Positions 44,337 through 53,620 of a stretch of 64,000 bases of DNA are shown piece after piece (positions within the stretch are counted from its first letter, which is position 1; each line of letters starts with the position of its first letter). Source of the DNA: Myxococcus xanthus (GTDB taxonomy: Bacteria; Myxococcota; Myxococcia; Myxococcales; Myxococcaceae); assembly GCF_900106535.1 (NCBI RefSeq), contig NZ_FNOH01000002.1, positions 310,001 through 374,000 on the forward strand, written 5' to 3'. The notes under the pieces are model-generated. The model had not been told where the DNA came from. It was given only the letters and a program-made list of their open reading frames with translations, and did not search any database. A program made the position numbers and the translations under genes.

Positions 44337-47300
44337 ATGCGCTGGACTCGAACCTGGATGGCCGCGGTGGCCGTGGCCGCCGCGGGAGCCGTGCTCGCCC
44401 AAAGTCCCGGCGGCGACACGGGCAGTGGCGGCACAGATGGTGGCGCCAGCAGCCTCGCGCTGTGCATCGACACCACGGACCAGGACAAGCAACCCGACTT
44501 CAGCAGGGACGCGGGCATCCCCAGCGCCATCATCGTCACAGATGACAACCCGCCCAAGCTGCGGCTCAACACCAACCTCAACGTCCTGGACCCGGAGAAA
44601 ATCATCCTGCCCTTCGAGCAGGAGCTCACCGCGCTCATCGTCGATGACCGCGCGGGCAGCGGCGCCTCCAGCACGCTGGGCTGGTTCTATTACGACGAGC
44701 TCATCGACGCCGAATACATCGACGACAACGGCACGCGAGAGAACTCCGATGACGACCGCCTGCTGGACAAGAACAACAACGGCGTGCCCGACTTCCACGA
44801 GGACCTCTACAACATCAACCCCTCGCGCTACATCGGCGTGGCGCCCCGCTGTCCCAACCGGACGTTCACCCACCGGCGCTGGGGCGATGCGGGGACGGTA
44901 ACGCTGCGCGAGCCCGACCTGCTGATGGGCCCGTGCAACTCCGGCAGCAACTACACCGCCAACACGGGGCCTCGCAGGTGGCAGGGGCGCGCTGACTACC
45001 CCACGCGGCCTTCGACGGGCGGCGTGGTGGGCCGCGCGGTGCGCGACTTCACCAGCGCCTTGTTCGCGTATGACCCCTACCACGGACGAGACAACCTGCA
45101 GCAGAGCGCGGTCACCTCCGGCATCATCGACACCTACTTCAGCGACCAGGGCCTGTTCCCGCACATCCCGAACCTGCTGGAGCCCCGGCATGCCCTCAAT
45201 GGCAACAGGGGTATCGGCAACCTCGTCTTCCTTTCCACGGACGACGACGAGACGTCGTGCCACGAATCGGAATCGGCGGAGTGCTTCGCGCCACGTCAGG
45301 GCTGGACGCTCGACGGCAACGGCCAGTTCATGCGCACCGGCACGGCCTGGGACAAATCCGATGTGGCGGACGGCATCCCTGACTACAAGGCCAGCGCGTT
45401 CGACAGCGCGGGTCGCCTCATCACCGGCAAGAGCACGACCGCCGCCATCACCAAGGCCGAGGACCAGGTCGTCCCCATGGGACGCCTCGCGGGCCGGCGT
45501 GAAATCGTCTTCTTCCTCGTCACCTACGTGGAGCAGGTGTACGGCCCGGCCACGGATTCGTGCTTCATCACCCGTCCGACGACGGATGGGCGCGAGGTGC
45601 AGTGCGACCTTTGGATGCACGGCGACATCAACGTCTTCTTCACCAAGACGCCGCTCAACATGGACCTGCACCAGGGCAGCGACCCGCTCGTGGTGAGACA
45701 GAAGAACCTCCGCACCAACTGGCTGAATCCCGTGGTGTACCCCCGGCTGGAGAACGACCCGGCCTATGGCGGCGTCGTCTTCCCGTTCGACCAGACGCAG
45801 GATGTCCCCTCCGTGAACCGCCGCGCGGCGCACACGATTGTGGGCGCGCCGCGTGACAACCCCCTGGTCTGGATTCTGGGCTGGGAGGACCAGAACGCGG
45901 GCGGTGACCGCACGTACAGCGACATCGTCATCCTCATCAACAAGCAGAACAACGGCTCCTACCGCTCCGACGTGGTGTCGGACATCTCTCCGGACATCTC
46001 CCTGGACTTCACCATCACCGAGGTGACGTTCACCGTGGAGGACCAGCCCTACTACGCGGCGGATGGCGGCGGCGTCGCGCCCTGCTCGCTCTCCGTCAAG
46101 CTGCCGGACGGCGGCACGGGCCAGCGCAGGCCGGACATCCGCTATGAGGTGGCACTGGACTGCAAGGTCTGCCAGGAGCCCTGCAACACCTCCAATCCCA
46201 CATACATCCTCAACGACAATCCGAACTGGCTCCGGGTTCCCATCCCGGACAGCGACGGCGGCGTGCGCAATGAGACGGCCGTCCTGCAGGACTTCCTGGA
46301 GCAGGGCCGCGTGGGAACACAGTTGTGCTGGCGCGCGGTGATGGAGAGCCCGGGTGAGTCCTGCCAGCCCACCATCCACAACATCAACGTCTCCTACAAA
46401 GCGCAGCGCAGCGGTGAATACGGCCGCGCGTCGCTCATCCCCATGGCCAACGCCGTCATCCACGGCGTCTATGAAACGCCCGGGCGCGCCTGGGTCGCCG
46501 ACGGAGGCGTGGACCAGGTCTCCATCCGCACCTACGACAACCGCCCGGACACCATCGACCGGGGCCACATCTACCTGAAGAAGCTCTACGAGCCCGCAAC
46601 GCTGGCGCCCTATGAGCCCACCCAGGAGGTCTGGGACTCCGGCAAGTGGATGCGCGACCTGATGCGCACGCTGGAGACCCGTCCCGGCGAGCCGCTCGAC
46701 ACGCGCAGGCTCGTCACGCTCAATCCGGCGAACCAGCAGGCCATCGACGTGAAGGACCTGATGGCGCGCGCCAACACCACCAGCCCCGTCTTCCCAGATA
46801 CCTACTGCACCCGCCGCAACGGCAGCGTGTACCTGTATGACCTGGATGGCCGCAACGGCTGCACCGCGGATGACCGTGTGGCGCTGCGCGACTGGCTCTA
46901 CGGCTGGGAGGACCGCCAGTCCTCCGTCATCCGCAACCGGATGCGAACCTGGCCGCTGGGCGGCGTCAACCTGTCCACGGCGGCCGTCATCGGGCCGCCC
47001 AACGTGCCCGCGTGGCTGCTCGAAGGCCGCACCCTGGACGCGGAGCGCCGGAAGTTCACGGAGAACTTCAGCGCGGCCAACACGGGACGCCCCACGGTGA
47101 CGTACGTGGGCACCACGCAGGGGTACCTCCACGCGCTGGGCACGGGCTCCTTCCGCACGGGGGATGACCCCTGCACGCCAGGCCGCGTGGAGTACCAGGG
47201 CTACTTCGGCCGGGCCGGCAACTGCGCCAGTGGCCAGGACTACGGCGCGGGCAACGAGCTGTTCGCCTACCTGCCCTTCAAGATGCTGCCCTACTACGTG

Positions 47301-48707
47301 GAGAACTACCGCCGCGCCAATGACGCGTACTCCACCGAGCGCGCCACGATGGACGCCACGCCCTCCGTGGCGGACGTGGACCTGCGGAGCGATGACTACC
47401 GCCCGGACACCGGCCATGACCCTCGGGAGACCGACGAGGCCTGGCGTCCCCGCCCCCCCCGGAACGAAGGCGCGAAGACGGTGCTGGCCAGCGCCACAGG
47501 CCCCAAGCAGAGCATCTTCTTCGCGCTCGACGTCACCAACCCCACGGACTCGAGCTACCCCACGCCCTTGTGGGAGTTCGACATGAAGCGGGACCGCTTC
47601 ACGTCAGCGGGCATTCCATGCACGAGCAGCGGCAACGGCTGCAACCCACTGCCGGCGCTCTTCACCGGCGCCACGCCCAAGCCCGACACACGCGGTTCGC
47701 GCCATGCCCCCTCACTGGTGCGCATGGACTTCGGCCAGGCGGGCGGCAAGAAGTGGGTGTCCATGTTCGGCACGGACTACTCGCCTGAGTCCGGCACGGT
47801 GGGCACCGTCTACCTGATGGACCTCAAGACGGGCCTGCCCGCGCAGGTGACGGGCAACAGCGCGAAGGCGCGGCTGGCGGGCGTCGTCACGCTGGGCACC
47901 ACCGCGGACGCAAATGAAGGCATCGGCGGAGAGCCCATCCCGCTGGACGTGAATGGCGACGGCAACGTCGACGTCATCTACGTCCCGTCCACCTCGGGGA
48001 AGATCTACCGCATCAACCCCACCTACTCGAACACCGGGACGAACACACCGCTGGGCAAGGTGCTGGCCTCCTGTGTCGTCGCGGACGCGCAGGCCGTGCC
48101 CGGCATCCGCAACCCCACCAGCCAGCGCATCTACTCCACCATCTCCGCGTCGGTGGTGCCTGACAGCGGCTCCCGCCGGGTGCGGCTGTACTTCGGCACC
48201 GCCAACAACCCGGACATCGCCAACGAGCCGGACGACACCGCCAATCCGCGGCCCCGCTATCACCTGATGGCCTTCGAGGACCGCGACCCGGTGCCCGCCA
48301 CGCGTCCAGGCGCCAACTGCCCCGCGCACCTCGAATGGACACGCGAGCTGGGCGAGGGCCAGGTCGTCTGGGGCGGCGTCTCCACCACCCAGGATGGCGT
48401 CTTCACCACCAGCGCCGTGGGCCGCGCCGCCAGCGCGTGCGACCTGGACAGCACCACCAGCGGCAGGGTCTACGCCTACAGCACCTCGGGTAATGCGCTC
48501 GCGGGCAACGACACCCCCATCGACGGACACGGCACGCACGCGCCCGTGCTCTATGACAATCACCTGCTCATCGTGAAGAACGGTCAGGTGCGCGCGCTGG
48601 GGAACGGGACGTACAACAACCCCACCGCGGAGTCGCCGCGAAGCAGCTCCCGGGTCCTCATCTGGGACGTGCAGTCCGGCTCACGCGTCCAGGAGGTGGT
48701 GCCATGA
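44337..48707 (+). CDS. pilY1: PilY1 type IV pilus tip/priming protein
   Basis: 1456 residues with signal peptide MRWTRTWMAAVAVAAAGAVLAQ. The N-terminal 750 residues are variable and contain several cysteine pairs. The C-terminal 600 are the PilY1 beta-propeller: VTYVGTTQGYLHALGTG, then NELFAYLPFKMLPYYVENY, ATPSVADVDL, KTVLASATGPKQSIFFALDV, and the calcium loop DVNGDGNVDV with D and N ligands. PilY1 sits at the pilus tip, mediates adhesion and primes assembly. AGGGGGGAC precedes the ATG. The TGA overlaps the pilV start. From memory M. xanthus has three such clusters, this one resembling cluster 2. Confidence 0.93.
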   Translation: MRWTRTWMAAVAVAAAGAVLAQSPGGDTGSGGTDGGASSLALCIDTTDQDKQPDFSRDAGIPSAIIVTDDNPPKLRLNTNLNVLDPEKIILPFEQELTALIVDDRAGSGASSTLGWFYYDELIDAEYIDDNGTRENSDDDRLLDKNNNGVPDFHEDLYNINPSRYIGVAPRCPNRTFTHRRWGDAGTVTLREPDLLMGPCNSGSNYTANTGPRRWQGRADYPTRPSTGGVVGRAVRDFTSALFAYDPYHGRDNLQQSAVTSGIIDTYFSDQGLFPHIPNLLEPRHALNGNRGIGNLVFLSTDDDETSCHESESAECFAPRQGWTLDGNGQFMRTGTAWDKSDVADGIPDYKASAFDSAGRLITGKSTTAAITKAEDQVVPMGRLAGRREIVFFLVTYVEQVYGPATDSCFITRPTTDGREVQCDLWMHGDINVFFTKTPLNMDLHQGSDPLVVRQKNLRTNWLNPVVYPRLENDPAYGGVVFPFDQTQDVPSVNRRAAHTIVGAPRDNPLVWILGWEDQNAGGDRTYSDIVILINKQNNGSYRSDVVSDISPDISLDFTITEVTFTVEDQPYYAADGGGVAPCSLSVKLPDGGTGQRRPDIRYEVALDCKVCQEPCNTSNPTYILNDNPNWLRVPIPDSDGGVRNETAVLQDFLEQGRVGTQLCWRAVMESPGESCQPTIHNINVSYKAQRSGEYGRASLIPMANAVIHGVYETPGRAWVADGGVDQVSIRTYDNRPDTIDRGHIYLKKLYEPATLAPYEPTQEVWDSGKWMRDLMRTLETRPGEPLDTRRLVTLNPANQQAIDVKDLMARANTTSPVFPDTYCTRRNGSVYLYDLDGRNGCTADDRVALRDWLYGWEDRQSSVIRNRMRTWPLGGVNLSTAAVIGPPNVPAWLLEGRTLDAERRKFTENFSAANTGRPTVTYVGTTQGYLHALGTGSFRTGDDPCTPGRVEYQGYFGRAGNCASGQDYGAGNELFAYLPFKMLPYYVENYRRANDAYSTERATMDATPSVADVDLRSDDYRPDTGHDPRETDEAWRPRPPRNEGAKTVLASATGPKQSIFFALDVTNPTDSSYPTPLWEFDMKRDRFTSAGIPCTSSGNGCNPLPALFTGATPKPDTRGSRHAPSLVRMDFGQAGGKKWVSMFGTDYSPESGTVGTVYLMDLKTGLPAQVTGNSAKARLAGVVTLGTTADANEGIGGEPIPLDVNGDGNVDVIYVPSTSGKIYRINPTYSNTGTNTPLGKVLASCVVADAQAVPGIRNPTSQRIYSTISASVVPDSGSRRVRLYFGTANNPDIANEPDDTANPRPRYHLMAFEDRDPVPATRPGANCPAHLEWTRELGEGQVVWGGVSTTQDGVFTTSAVGRAASACDLDSTTSGRVYAYSTSGNALAGNDTPIDGHGTHAPVLYDNHLLIVKNGQVRALGNGTYNNPTAESPRSSSRVLIWDVQSGSRVQEVVP

Positions 48708-49240
48708 ACCGGCGCAGGTTCCACACCCATCCGCGCGGCCTCAGCATCCTGGAGACCATCGCCACCGCCGCGGTGCTCATGCTCGGCATCCTGGGCATCA
48801 TGCTCACGCTGGGCGCCGCGTCCCGTCACAACCGCCGCAACAACAACCTGAGCCAGGCGAGCCTCATCGCCGAACAGGAACTGGAGCGCGTGGTCAACCT
48901 CCGCTGCGTGGGCGAGCCGCTGAACGACCCCTGCGTCAACATCAAGCAGCTCGACAACACGAGGCGCGACGTGTGGTGGTCCGCCAATGGCCGCATGACG
49001 GAGACGCCGCCCCTTCCGGGCGCGACGCCGCAAATGGCCTACACGCTGACGCTGGACGTGGACCCACCCTTCGAGGGCGCCGAGACAGGCGAGCCCGCGC
49101 TGAACCGCGCCATCCCGCTTCCCCACGCCAGCAACCTGGCCCTGCACCAGGTCGTCAACGTCCGCGTCACCGTGAGCTGGATGGAAGAGCCCGGTGCGCC
49201 CCGCCGCGCGGTGGCCCTGCAGACCCGGATGGCGCCATGA
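48704..49240 (+). CDS. pilV: PilV-like minor pilin
   Basis: 178 residues. The prepilin site is PRG followed by LSILETIATAAVLMLGILGI, with Glu at mature position 5. SLIAEQELERVVNLRC follows, typical of PilV. The ATG overlaps the pilY1 TGA by four bases, and its own TGA overlaps pilW. It is processed by the prepilin peptidase and enters the priming complex. Confidence 0.9.
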   Translation: MNRRRFHTHPRGLSILETIATAAVLMLGILGIMLTLGAASRHNRRNNNLSQASLIAEQELERVVNLRCVGEPLNDPCVNIKQLDNTRRDVWWSANGRMTETPPLPGATPQMAYTLTLDVDPPFEGAETGEPALNRAIPLPHASNLALHQVVNVRVTVSWMEEPGAPRRAVALQTRMAP

Positions 49241-50442
49241 AGCAACTTCGTTCGACGACGCCGCGCGGCTTCACGCTCATCGAGCTGATGGTGGCCGCAT
49301 CGATGTCCATGGTGGTGCTCGCCACCGCCATTGGCGTGAGCGTCCATCTCCAGCGCCGGGGCCTGCTGGAAGAGCGCATCATGGAGACACAGAACAAGGG
49401 CCGGGCCGCGCGTGACTTGATGGCGTTCGGCGTGCAACGGGCGGGCGCGGGCATCGGCAGCGTCTCCCTCACCGGCGGCCGGACTCCCGCCGGCGAAGCA
49501 GACCTGTTCTACGCCGTGTGGGCCCGGCCCCAGGCCACCTTCCCGGATGACGCCACCTTCGTCCCACCCACCAACGCCGCGCTGCTGTCGGATGCCCTGG
49601 AGGTCTGGGAGACGGACCCGGCGCGCATGGTGCTGCTGGAGCAGTGTCCCTTGCCTGCGACCGCGTCCTGGTTCGAGGACACGCTGTGCGTCGGAGGCCT
49701 GCCGCCCGCCTTCCTGGACAACGCGGTCATCGCCGTCGTGTTCCCGGGCACGAAAGACGAGCGGGGCTGGGCCTGCGTGGGGCAGGTGACGAACCTCGTT
49801 GCGGAAGGCGTGGAGTGGACGCCCGCCATCCCAGGCCGGCCCGCGCCCGCCGACGGCAACTGTCATCCCGATGCCGTGACGCTTCCCGAGTCGCCCTGGC
49901 TTGGCACACGGGAACCGCGCGAAGGGGGCATGTACCTGCTCCCGCTCACCAGCCGCAGCTACCGGGTGAACTGGCCCGGCGGCACGCCCGTGCTGGAGAT
50001 GGACGCGGATGGGCCCATGGGGCCCGCGGGCTACACCGCGGTGTCCCAGGACATCGAGCAGTTACAGGTCCGGCTGGGCGTGAATGCACCCAACGCGCTC
50101 CCCGGCGCCCCCGTACGCTTCTTCCCGGACGCGGAGACCGGGCGCCCCTCGCTGGCCACCTGCACCCAGGCCACCTGCGCCGCGCACATCTCCTGGGCCT
50201 GGGATGCGGGTGTGCCCGTTCCGCCGGACCGCGGCCCGGGCAGCGCGGGTGACGAGCTGATGCGGCACATGCGCGTGGTGGAGCTGTCCATCACCGCGCG
50301 CTCGCAGCGCGCCGAGCTGACGGGGAACGAAGCACCCGGAGCGCGAGACGACGAAGGCAACCTCCGGGATGGCTACAAGCGCCGGCACAGCGTCATCCGC
50401 CTGGCGCCTCGCAACTTCGCGTTCGTGGGAACGGGGGGCTGA
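49237..50442 (+). CDS. pilW: PilW-like minor pilin
   Basis: 401 residues. The prepilin site PRG/FTLIELMVAASMS has E5. GRAARDLMAFGVQRAGAGIG follows, as in PilW. The C-terminal two-thirds is a large pseudopilin-like domain with cysteine pairs and RMVLLEQCPLPATASWFEDT. ATG 49237 overlaps the pilV stop; the frame is open further upstream but reads inside pilV. It is a core part of the tip-priming complex. Confidence 0.9.
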   Translation: MKQLRSTTPRGFTLIELMVAASMSMVVLATAIGVSVHLQRRGLLEERIMETQNKGRAARDLMAFGVQRAGAGIGSVSLTGGRTPAGEADLFYAVWARPQATFPDDATFVPPTNAALLSDALEVWETDPARMVLLEQCPLPATASWFEDTLCVGGLPPAFLDNAVIAVVFPGTKDERGWACVGQVTNLVAEGVEWTPAIPGRPAPADGNCHPDAVTLPESPWLGTREPREGGMYLLPLTSRSYRVNWPGGTPVLEMDADGPMGPAGYTAVSQDIEQLQVRLGVNAPNALPGAPVRFFPDAETGRPSLATCTQATCAAHISWAWDAGVPVPPDRGPGSAGDELMRHMRVVELSITARSQRAELTGNEAPGARDDEGNLRDGYKRRHSVIRLAPRNFAFVGTGG

Positions 50443-50443
50443 C

Positions 50444-51088
50444 ATGCGGCCACGCAACCGAGGCATGACGCTGCTGGAGGTGATGGTCGTGGTGGCCCTG
50501 GTTGGCCTCTTCGCCACCCTCTCCGTGTCCAGCTTCCAGGGCATGACGGAGCGCCAGCGCCTCAGCGCCGCGCAGCGCGAGTTGGTGCTGATGATGCAGG
50601 AGGCCCGTCAGAAAGCACGCGCGACCCACCAGCCCGTGCGGCTGGGCACGCGCGTCATGGATGAGCAGGGCGTCCAGGTGACGCGCATGCGCTGGGAGGC
50701 ACTGGCATGCAGTGATGCCTGGGGCACGGTGTGTCCCATGCCCGCGTGCCAGGAGAACGCCTGCGGCGTGGGCGGCTGCGAATGCGCGGAGCTGGGGCCG
50801 GAGCTGGTCATCCCGCCGAAGCTCGACGTGGAGCTGCTGGTGGGCCTGTGCTGGCTGGGCAACCCCAGCGCCGGCGCGCCCGTCGTGGCTCCGCCGGCGC
50901 CCGGCGGAAGGGTGTGCGAACAGAACGCCCCGCTGCCCCCGACGGAGCGGCTCATCCTCCTGCGCAACAGGGGGACGCTCGAAGCGCCGGACTGGAAACC
51001 GGAGCTGGTATTCCAGGCGGATGGCCTGACGGCGGCCATACGCCCCTTGGATTGTGACAAGCACGCCTCCACGCCAGGCTGCCAATAG
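50444..51088 (+). CDS. fimU: FimU/GspH-like minor pilin
   Basis: 214 residues. The prepilin site NRG/MTLLEVMVVVALVGLFATL has E5. QRELVLMMQEARQKARAT and PVRLGTRV follow, as in FimU/FimT. The C-terminus has several cysteines (CPMPACQENACGVGGCEC) that could form disulfides. ATG 50444 lies one base after the pilW stop. It is the last gene of the pil operon and links the minor-pilin complex to the major pilin. Confidence 0.88.
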   Translation: MRPRNRGMTLLEVMVVVALVGLFATLSVSSFQGMTERQRLSAAQRELVLMMQEARQKARATHQPVRLGTRVMDEQGVQVTRMRWEALACSDAWGTVCPMPACQENACGVGGCECAELGPELVIPPKLDVELLVGLCWLGNPSAGAPVVAPPAPGGRVCEQNAPLPPTERLILLRNRGTLEAPDWKPELVFQADGLTAAIRPLDCDKHASTPGCQ

Positions 51089-51150
51089 GCGGCGTCCGCA
51101 CCGCCGCCGTCGCGCGTGCGAACGGCTCCCTTCGGCGTATGCTCGGGGGC

Positions 51151-51167
51151 CCGGGCCCAGGGCCCGG
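51151..51167 (+). terminator. GC hairpin after the pil cluster
   Basis: CCGGGC at 51151-51156 pairs with GCCCGG at 51162-51167 around a 5-base loop. It lies in the 106-base gap between fimU and the cytochrome c gene, where a terminator or leader structure is plausible. Confidence 0.3.
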
Positions 51168-51194
51168 CATGCCGTCCGCGAGGAGCCCCCGACG

Positions 51195-51518
51195 ATGATG
51201 AAGCGGCTGGTCCTGAGCCTGGGTGGAGCCACCGGCGCCCACGCGGACGCCGTGGCCGACGTGTGGAAGGCGAAGTGCACCGTGTGTCACGGCGGTGACG
51301 GCAAGGCGCAGACGAAGATGGGCCAGAAGGAGTCCATCGGCGACATGAGCCGGCCCGCCTGGCAGCAGTCCCGGACGGACGCCGACATCCGCAAGGTGAT
51401 TGCCGACGGCGATCCGCGGAACAGCAAGATGAAGCCCTTCAAGGACAAGCTTACCCCAGCGCAGATTGACGCACTGGTGGGATACATCCGCACCATGAAG
51501 GCGCCGACGGCCCCTTGA
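51195..51518 (+). CDS. Class I cytochrome c, mono-heme
   Basis: 107 residues. The heme motif CTVCH lies at residues 28-32 and a likely axial Met is in NSKMKPF. ADIRKVIADG and LTPAQIDALVGYIRTMK follow, as in periplasmic c-type cytochromes. The signal sequence is unusually short (LVLSLGGATG), then AHADA as a possible cleavage site; a deletion in this stretch is possible. GAGGAG is visible upstream. ATG 51198 is an equal alternative. It probably transfers electrons in the periplasm; the partner is unknown. Confidence 0.8.
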   Translation: MMKRLVLSLGGATGAHADAVADVWKAKCTVCHGGDGKAQTKMGQKESIGDMSRPAWQQSRTDADIRKVIADGDPRNSKMKPFKDKLTPAQIDALVGYIRTMKAPTAP

Positions 51519-51570
51519 ATTTCCGTTCGAGGCCGCGCGTCATCCCCCCGCAAGAGAAACGGAGCCCCCC

Positions 51571-51888
51571 ATGAAGAACCTCACCGTTGCCGTTGTCTTC
51601 TGCCTCTCCATGGCCAGCCTGTTCACCTCCCTGCGCGCGGACGCGCTCTCGTCGGTGCACATCGAGAAGGGGCTGTCCCCGGCGCAGTCGCTGTCCCTCC
51701 GCCCGGATGACGGCAAGGGCGGCGGTGACGACAAGGGCGACAAGGGCGGCGGTGAGGAGGACGAGGAGGAGTACCGCAAGCGCCGCTACGCCGGCCTGTC
51801 CCAGAAGGCGGCGATGGAGCTGGTGGACCCGGGCGCGCTGACGGACGTCATCCGCCTGCAGGCCGCCGTGAAGTTCGGCCAGCGCTAG
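51571..51888 (+). CDS. Small secreted Gly/Asp/Glu-rich hypothetical protein
   Basis: 105 residues with a clear signal peptide (MKNLTVAVVFCLSMASLFTS, cleaved near ADA). The mature part has a very acidic, Gly-rich linker (DDGKGGGDDKGDKGGG), then EEDEEEYRKRR and a helical end LVDPGALTDVIRLQAAVKF. No family is recognised. GGAG lies about seven bases before the ATG. It follows the cytochrome gene by 52 bases and may share its transcript. Confidence 0.6.
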   Translation: MKNLTVAVVFCLSMASLFTSLRADALSSVHIEKGLSPAQSLSLRPDDGKGGGDDKGDKGGGEEDEEEYRKRRYAGLSQKAAMELVDPGALTDVIRLQAAVKFGQR

Positions 51889-51909
51889 CAGCAGGCCACC
51901 GGCCGGGCC

Positions 51910-53451
51910 TCAGGCAGTCTTGCCTGGCGGCCCACCCAACGGCCGGGTGACGCGAGGCAGCGTCACCGAGAAGCACGTCCCCGTGTCCGCCGACGACGCC
52001 ACGTCCAGCCAGCCTCCGTGCGCCGTGACGATTTGCGACACGATGTAGAGCCCCAACCCCAGGCCCTGGTGCTTCGGCTTCGGCTGACCCGGCTCGGGGG
52101 GCACCCCGTGGAACGGTGAGAAGAGCCGCGGGCGCAACGACTCGGGGATGGGCGGCCCACCGTTGTGGACCTCCACGCGCTGGAAGAGCGAGTCCTTCGC
52201 CGCCAGCCGCACCCGCACCGAGCTCCCCTCCGGACTGTGTTGAAGCGCGTTGCCCAGCAGGTTCGACAGCACCTGTCCCAGGCGCTCCTCGTCCCAGATG
52301 CCGCGTGACTCGCCGTCCACCTCCAGCCGGACGCAGCACTCCGGATGCGCGGGCTCCAACTCGGAGATGATGCGCCGGCACACGTCCTCCATGCACACCT
52401 CATGGGGACGCAGCGGGATGCCACCCGCCATGCGTGCGCGCGTGAAGTCGAGCAACTGTTTCACCAGCCGCGCCATCCGCTCGGCGCTCCCGTCGATGCG
52501 AGCCACCACGCGCCGGACCTCCGGGGGCAGCGTGTCCCGGGCCAGGAGGGCCGCGGAGGACAGCCGCACCGCGGCCAATGGATTGCCCAGGTCGTGGCCC
52601 AGCACGCCGATGAAGCGCTCCTGGAAGCGCGCCTCCTCCTCGCGCTCCAGTTCCTGGCGCCGCCGCGCGGTGACGTCCCGGCAGATGGCGAACAGGCCGT
52701 ACACGGTGCCGTCTCCGCGGCGAAGCACGCCCTTCGTGGTGTGCCAGATGCGGTCCGTCCCCGGGCCGCCTTCCGCCCCTTCGTACGTGGCCGTGTGCCC
52801 GGAGCTCATCACCTCGCGGTCGTGCGCCAGCGTCGGCGCGGCCCGGTCGGCGCCCAGCAGCTCCGCGTCCGTGCGGCCCAGGATTTCGCGCGGGGCCCGG
52901 TGGAAGGCGCTCGCGGTGGCGGGATTGATGAGGATGTACCGGCCCGACACGTCCTTCACGTAGATGGCGTCGGTGGCGCTCTCGATGACGGCGTGCAGCA
53001 GGTCATGGTCGCGCCGCAGGGCTTCTTCCGCGGCCATGCGCTCGGTGAGGTCCTCCAGGAAGAGCACCACGCCATCGTCACACGGGGATACGCGCGCCAG
53101 GAGCCACACGGTGCCCATGGGCGACTGCCGAGACACCCGCGCGATTTCTGGCGCGCGGCGTGTCACCACGCGGACACACGCACTGAAGAGGCCGCCGTCC
53201 CACGCCCACGGCGCTTCCTCCAGCAGCCGGTTGTGCACCAGGCTGCCCTCTTCTCCGCCGAGCCAGCGCTCCGCCTGCACGTTGGCGGAGACACACTCGA
53301 AGTCGACGATGCCGCCGACCGCGGAGCGCACGCTCCGCAAGACGACCACCGCCTCGGAAAGAGGTTCGTCCCCTTCGGTGCCCTGGCACCTGTTGATTCC
53401 ACGGCCAGATGACATGTCGGCGTGGCCCCCGATGCTGCCGTTGTGAGCCAC
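51910..53451 (-). CDS. PAS-domain sensor histidine kinase
   Basis: 513 residues without a membrane segment. A degenerate PAS-like domain (about 30-137) is followed by a PAS domain (about 150-270, ESATDAIYVKDVSGRYILIN), HisKA with the phospho-accepting H286 in VLGHDLGNPLAAV, and HATPase_c with N-box LSNLLGNALQHSPEG and glycine boxes GLGLGLYIVSQI and DTGTCFSVTLP. It autophosphorylates on a soluble signal. No response regulator is adjacent, so it is an orphan kinase, as is common in myxobacteria. GTG 53451 is taken; ATG 53415 is an alternative. It is divergent from mfd. Confidence 0.9.
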   Translation of the reverse strand: MAHNGSIGGHADMSSGRGINRCQGTEGDEPLSEAVVVLRSVRSAVGGIVDFECVSANVQAERWLGGEEGSLVHNRLLEEAPWAWDGGLFSACVRVVTRRAPEIARVSRQSPMGTVWLLARVSPCDDGVVLFLEDLTERMAAEEALRRDHDLLHAVIESATDAIYVKDVSGRYILINPATASAFHRAPREILGRTDAELLGADRAAPTLAHDREVMSSGHTATYEGAEGGPGTDRIWHTTKGVLRRGDGTVYGLFAICRDVTARRRQELEREEEARFQERFIGVLGHDLGNPLAAVRLSSAALLARDTLPPEVRRVVARIDGSAERMARLVKQLLDFTRARMAGGIPLRPHEVCMEDVCRRIISELEPAHPECCVRLEVDGESRGIWDEERLGQVLSNLLGNALQHSPEGSSVRVRLAAKDSLFQRVEVHNGGPPIPESLRPRLFSPFHGVPPEPGQPKPKHQGLGLGLYIVSQIVTAHGGWLDVASSADTGTCFSVTLPRVTRPLGGPPGKTA

Positions 53452-53569
53452 CCTAACCCCGCAGCAGGGGGTGGGGCCAACCGGTCCCCGGGGTGGCTTA
53501 ACAGTGCCCGAGCTAACCAGAGCTTCCGATTTCTCCTGTTTCGCTCGACAGCCGAAGTGCTCCGTCGTT

Positions 53570-53596
53570 GACCTGACAGGGTGAGACTTCTAATTA
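53570..53596 (+). promoter_or_regulatory. Candidate sigma-70-type promoter for mfd
   Basis: TTGACC (53570-53575) and TCTAAT (53591-53596) are separated by 15 bases, both close to consensus in a locally AT-richer stretch 25 bases before the mfd start. The spacing is short, so this is tentative. Confidence 0.4.
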
Positions 53597-53620
53597 CCCT
53601 GGGGCCCTCAGGGTCCACTC

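Noticed and set aside
44154-47417. A minus-strand open frame of about 1090 codons opposite pilY1
   Set aside because: It mirrors pilY1 with Val/Asp/Arg/His-rich sequence and no recognisable domain.
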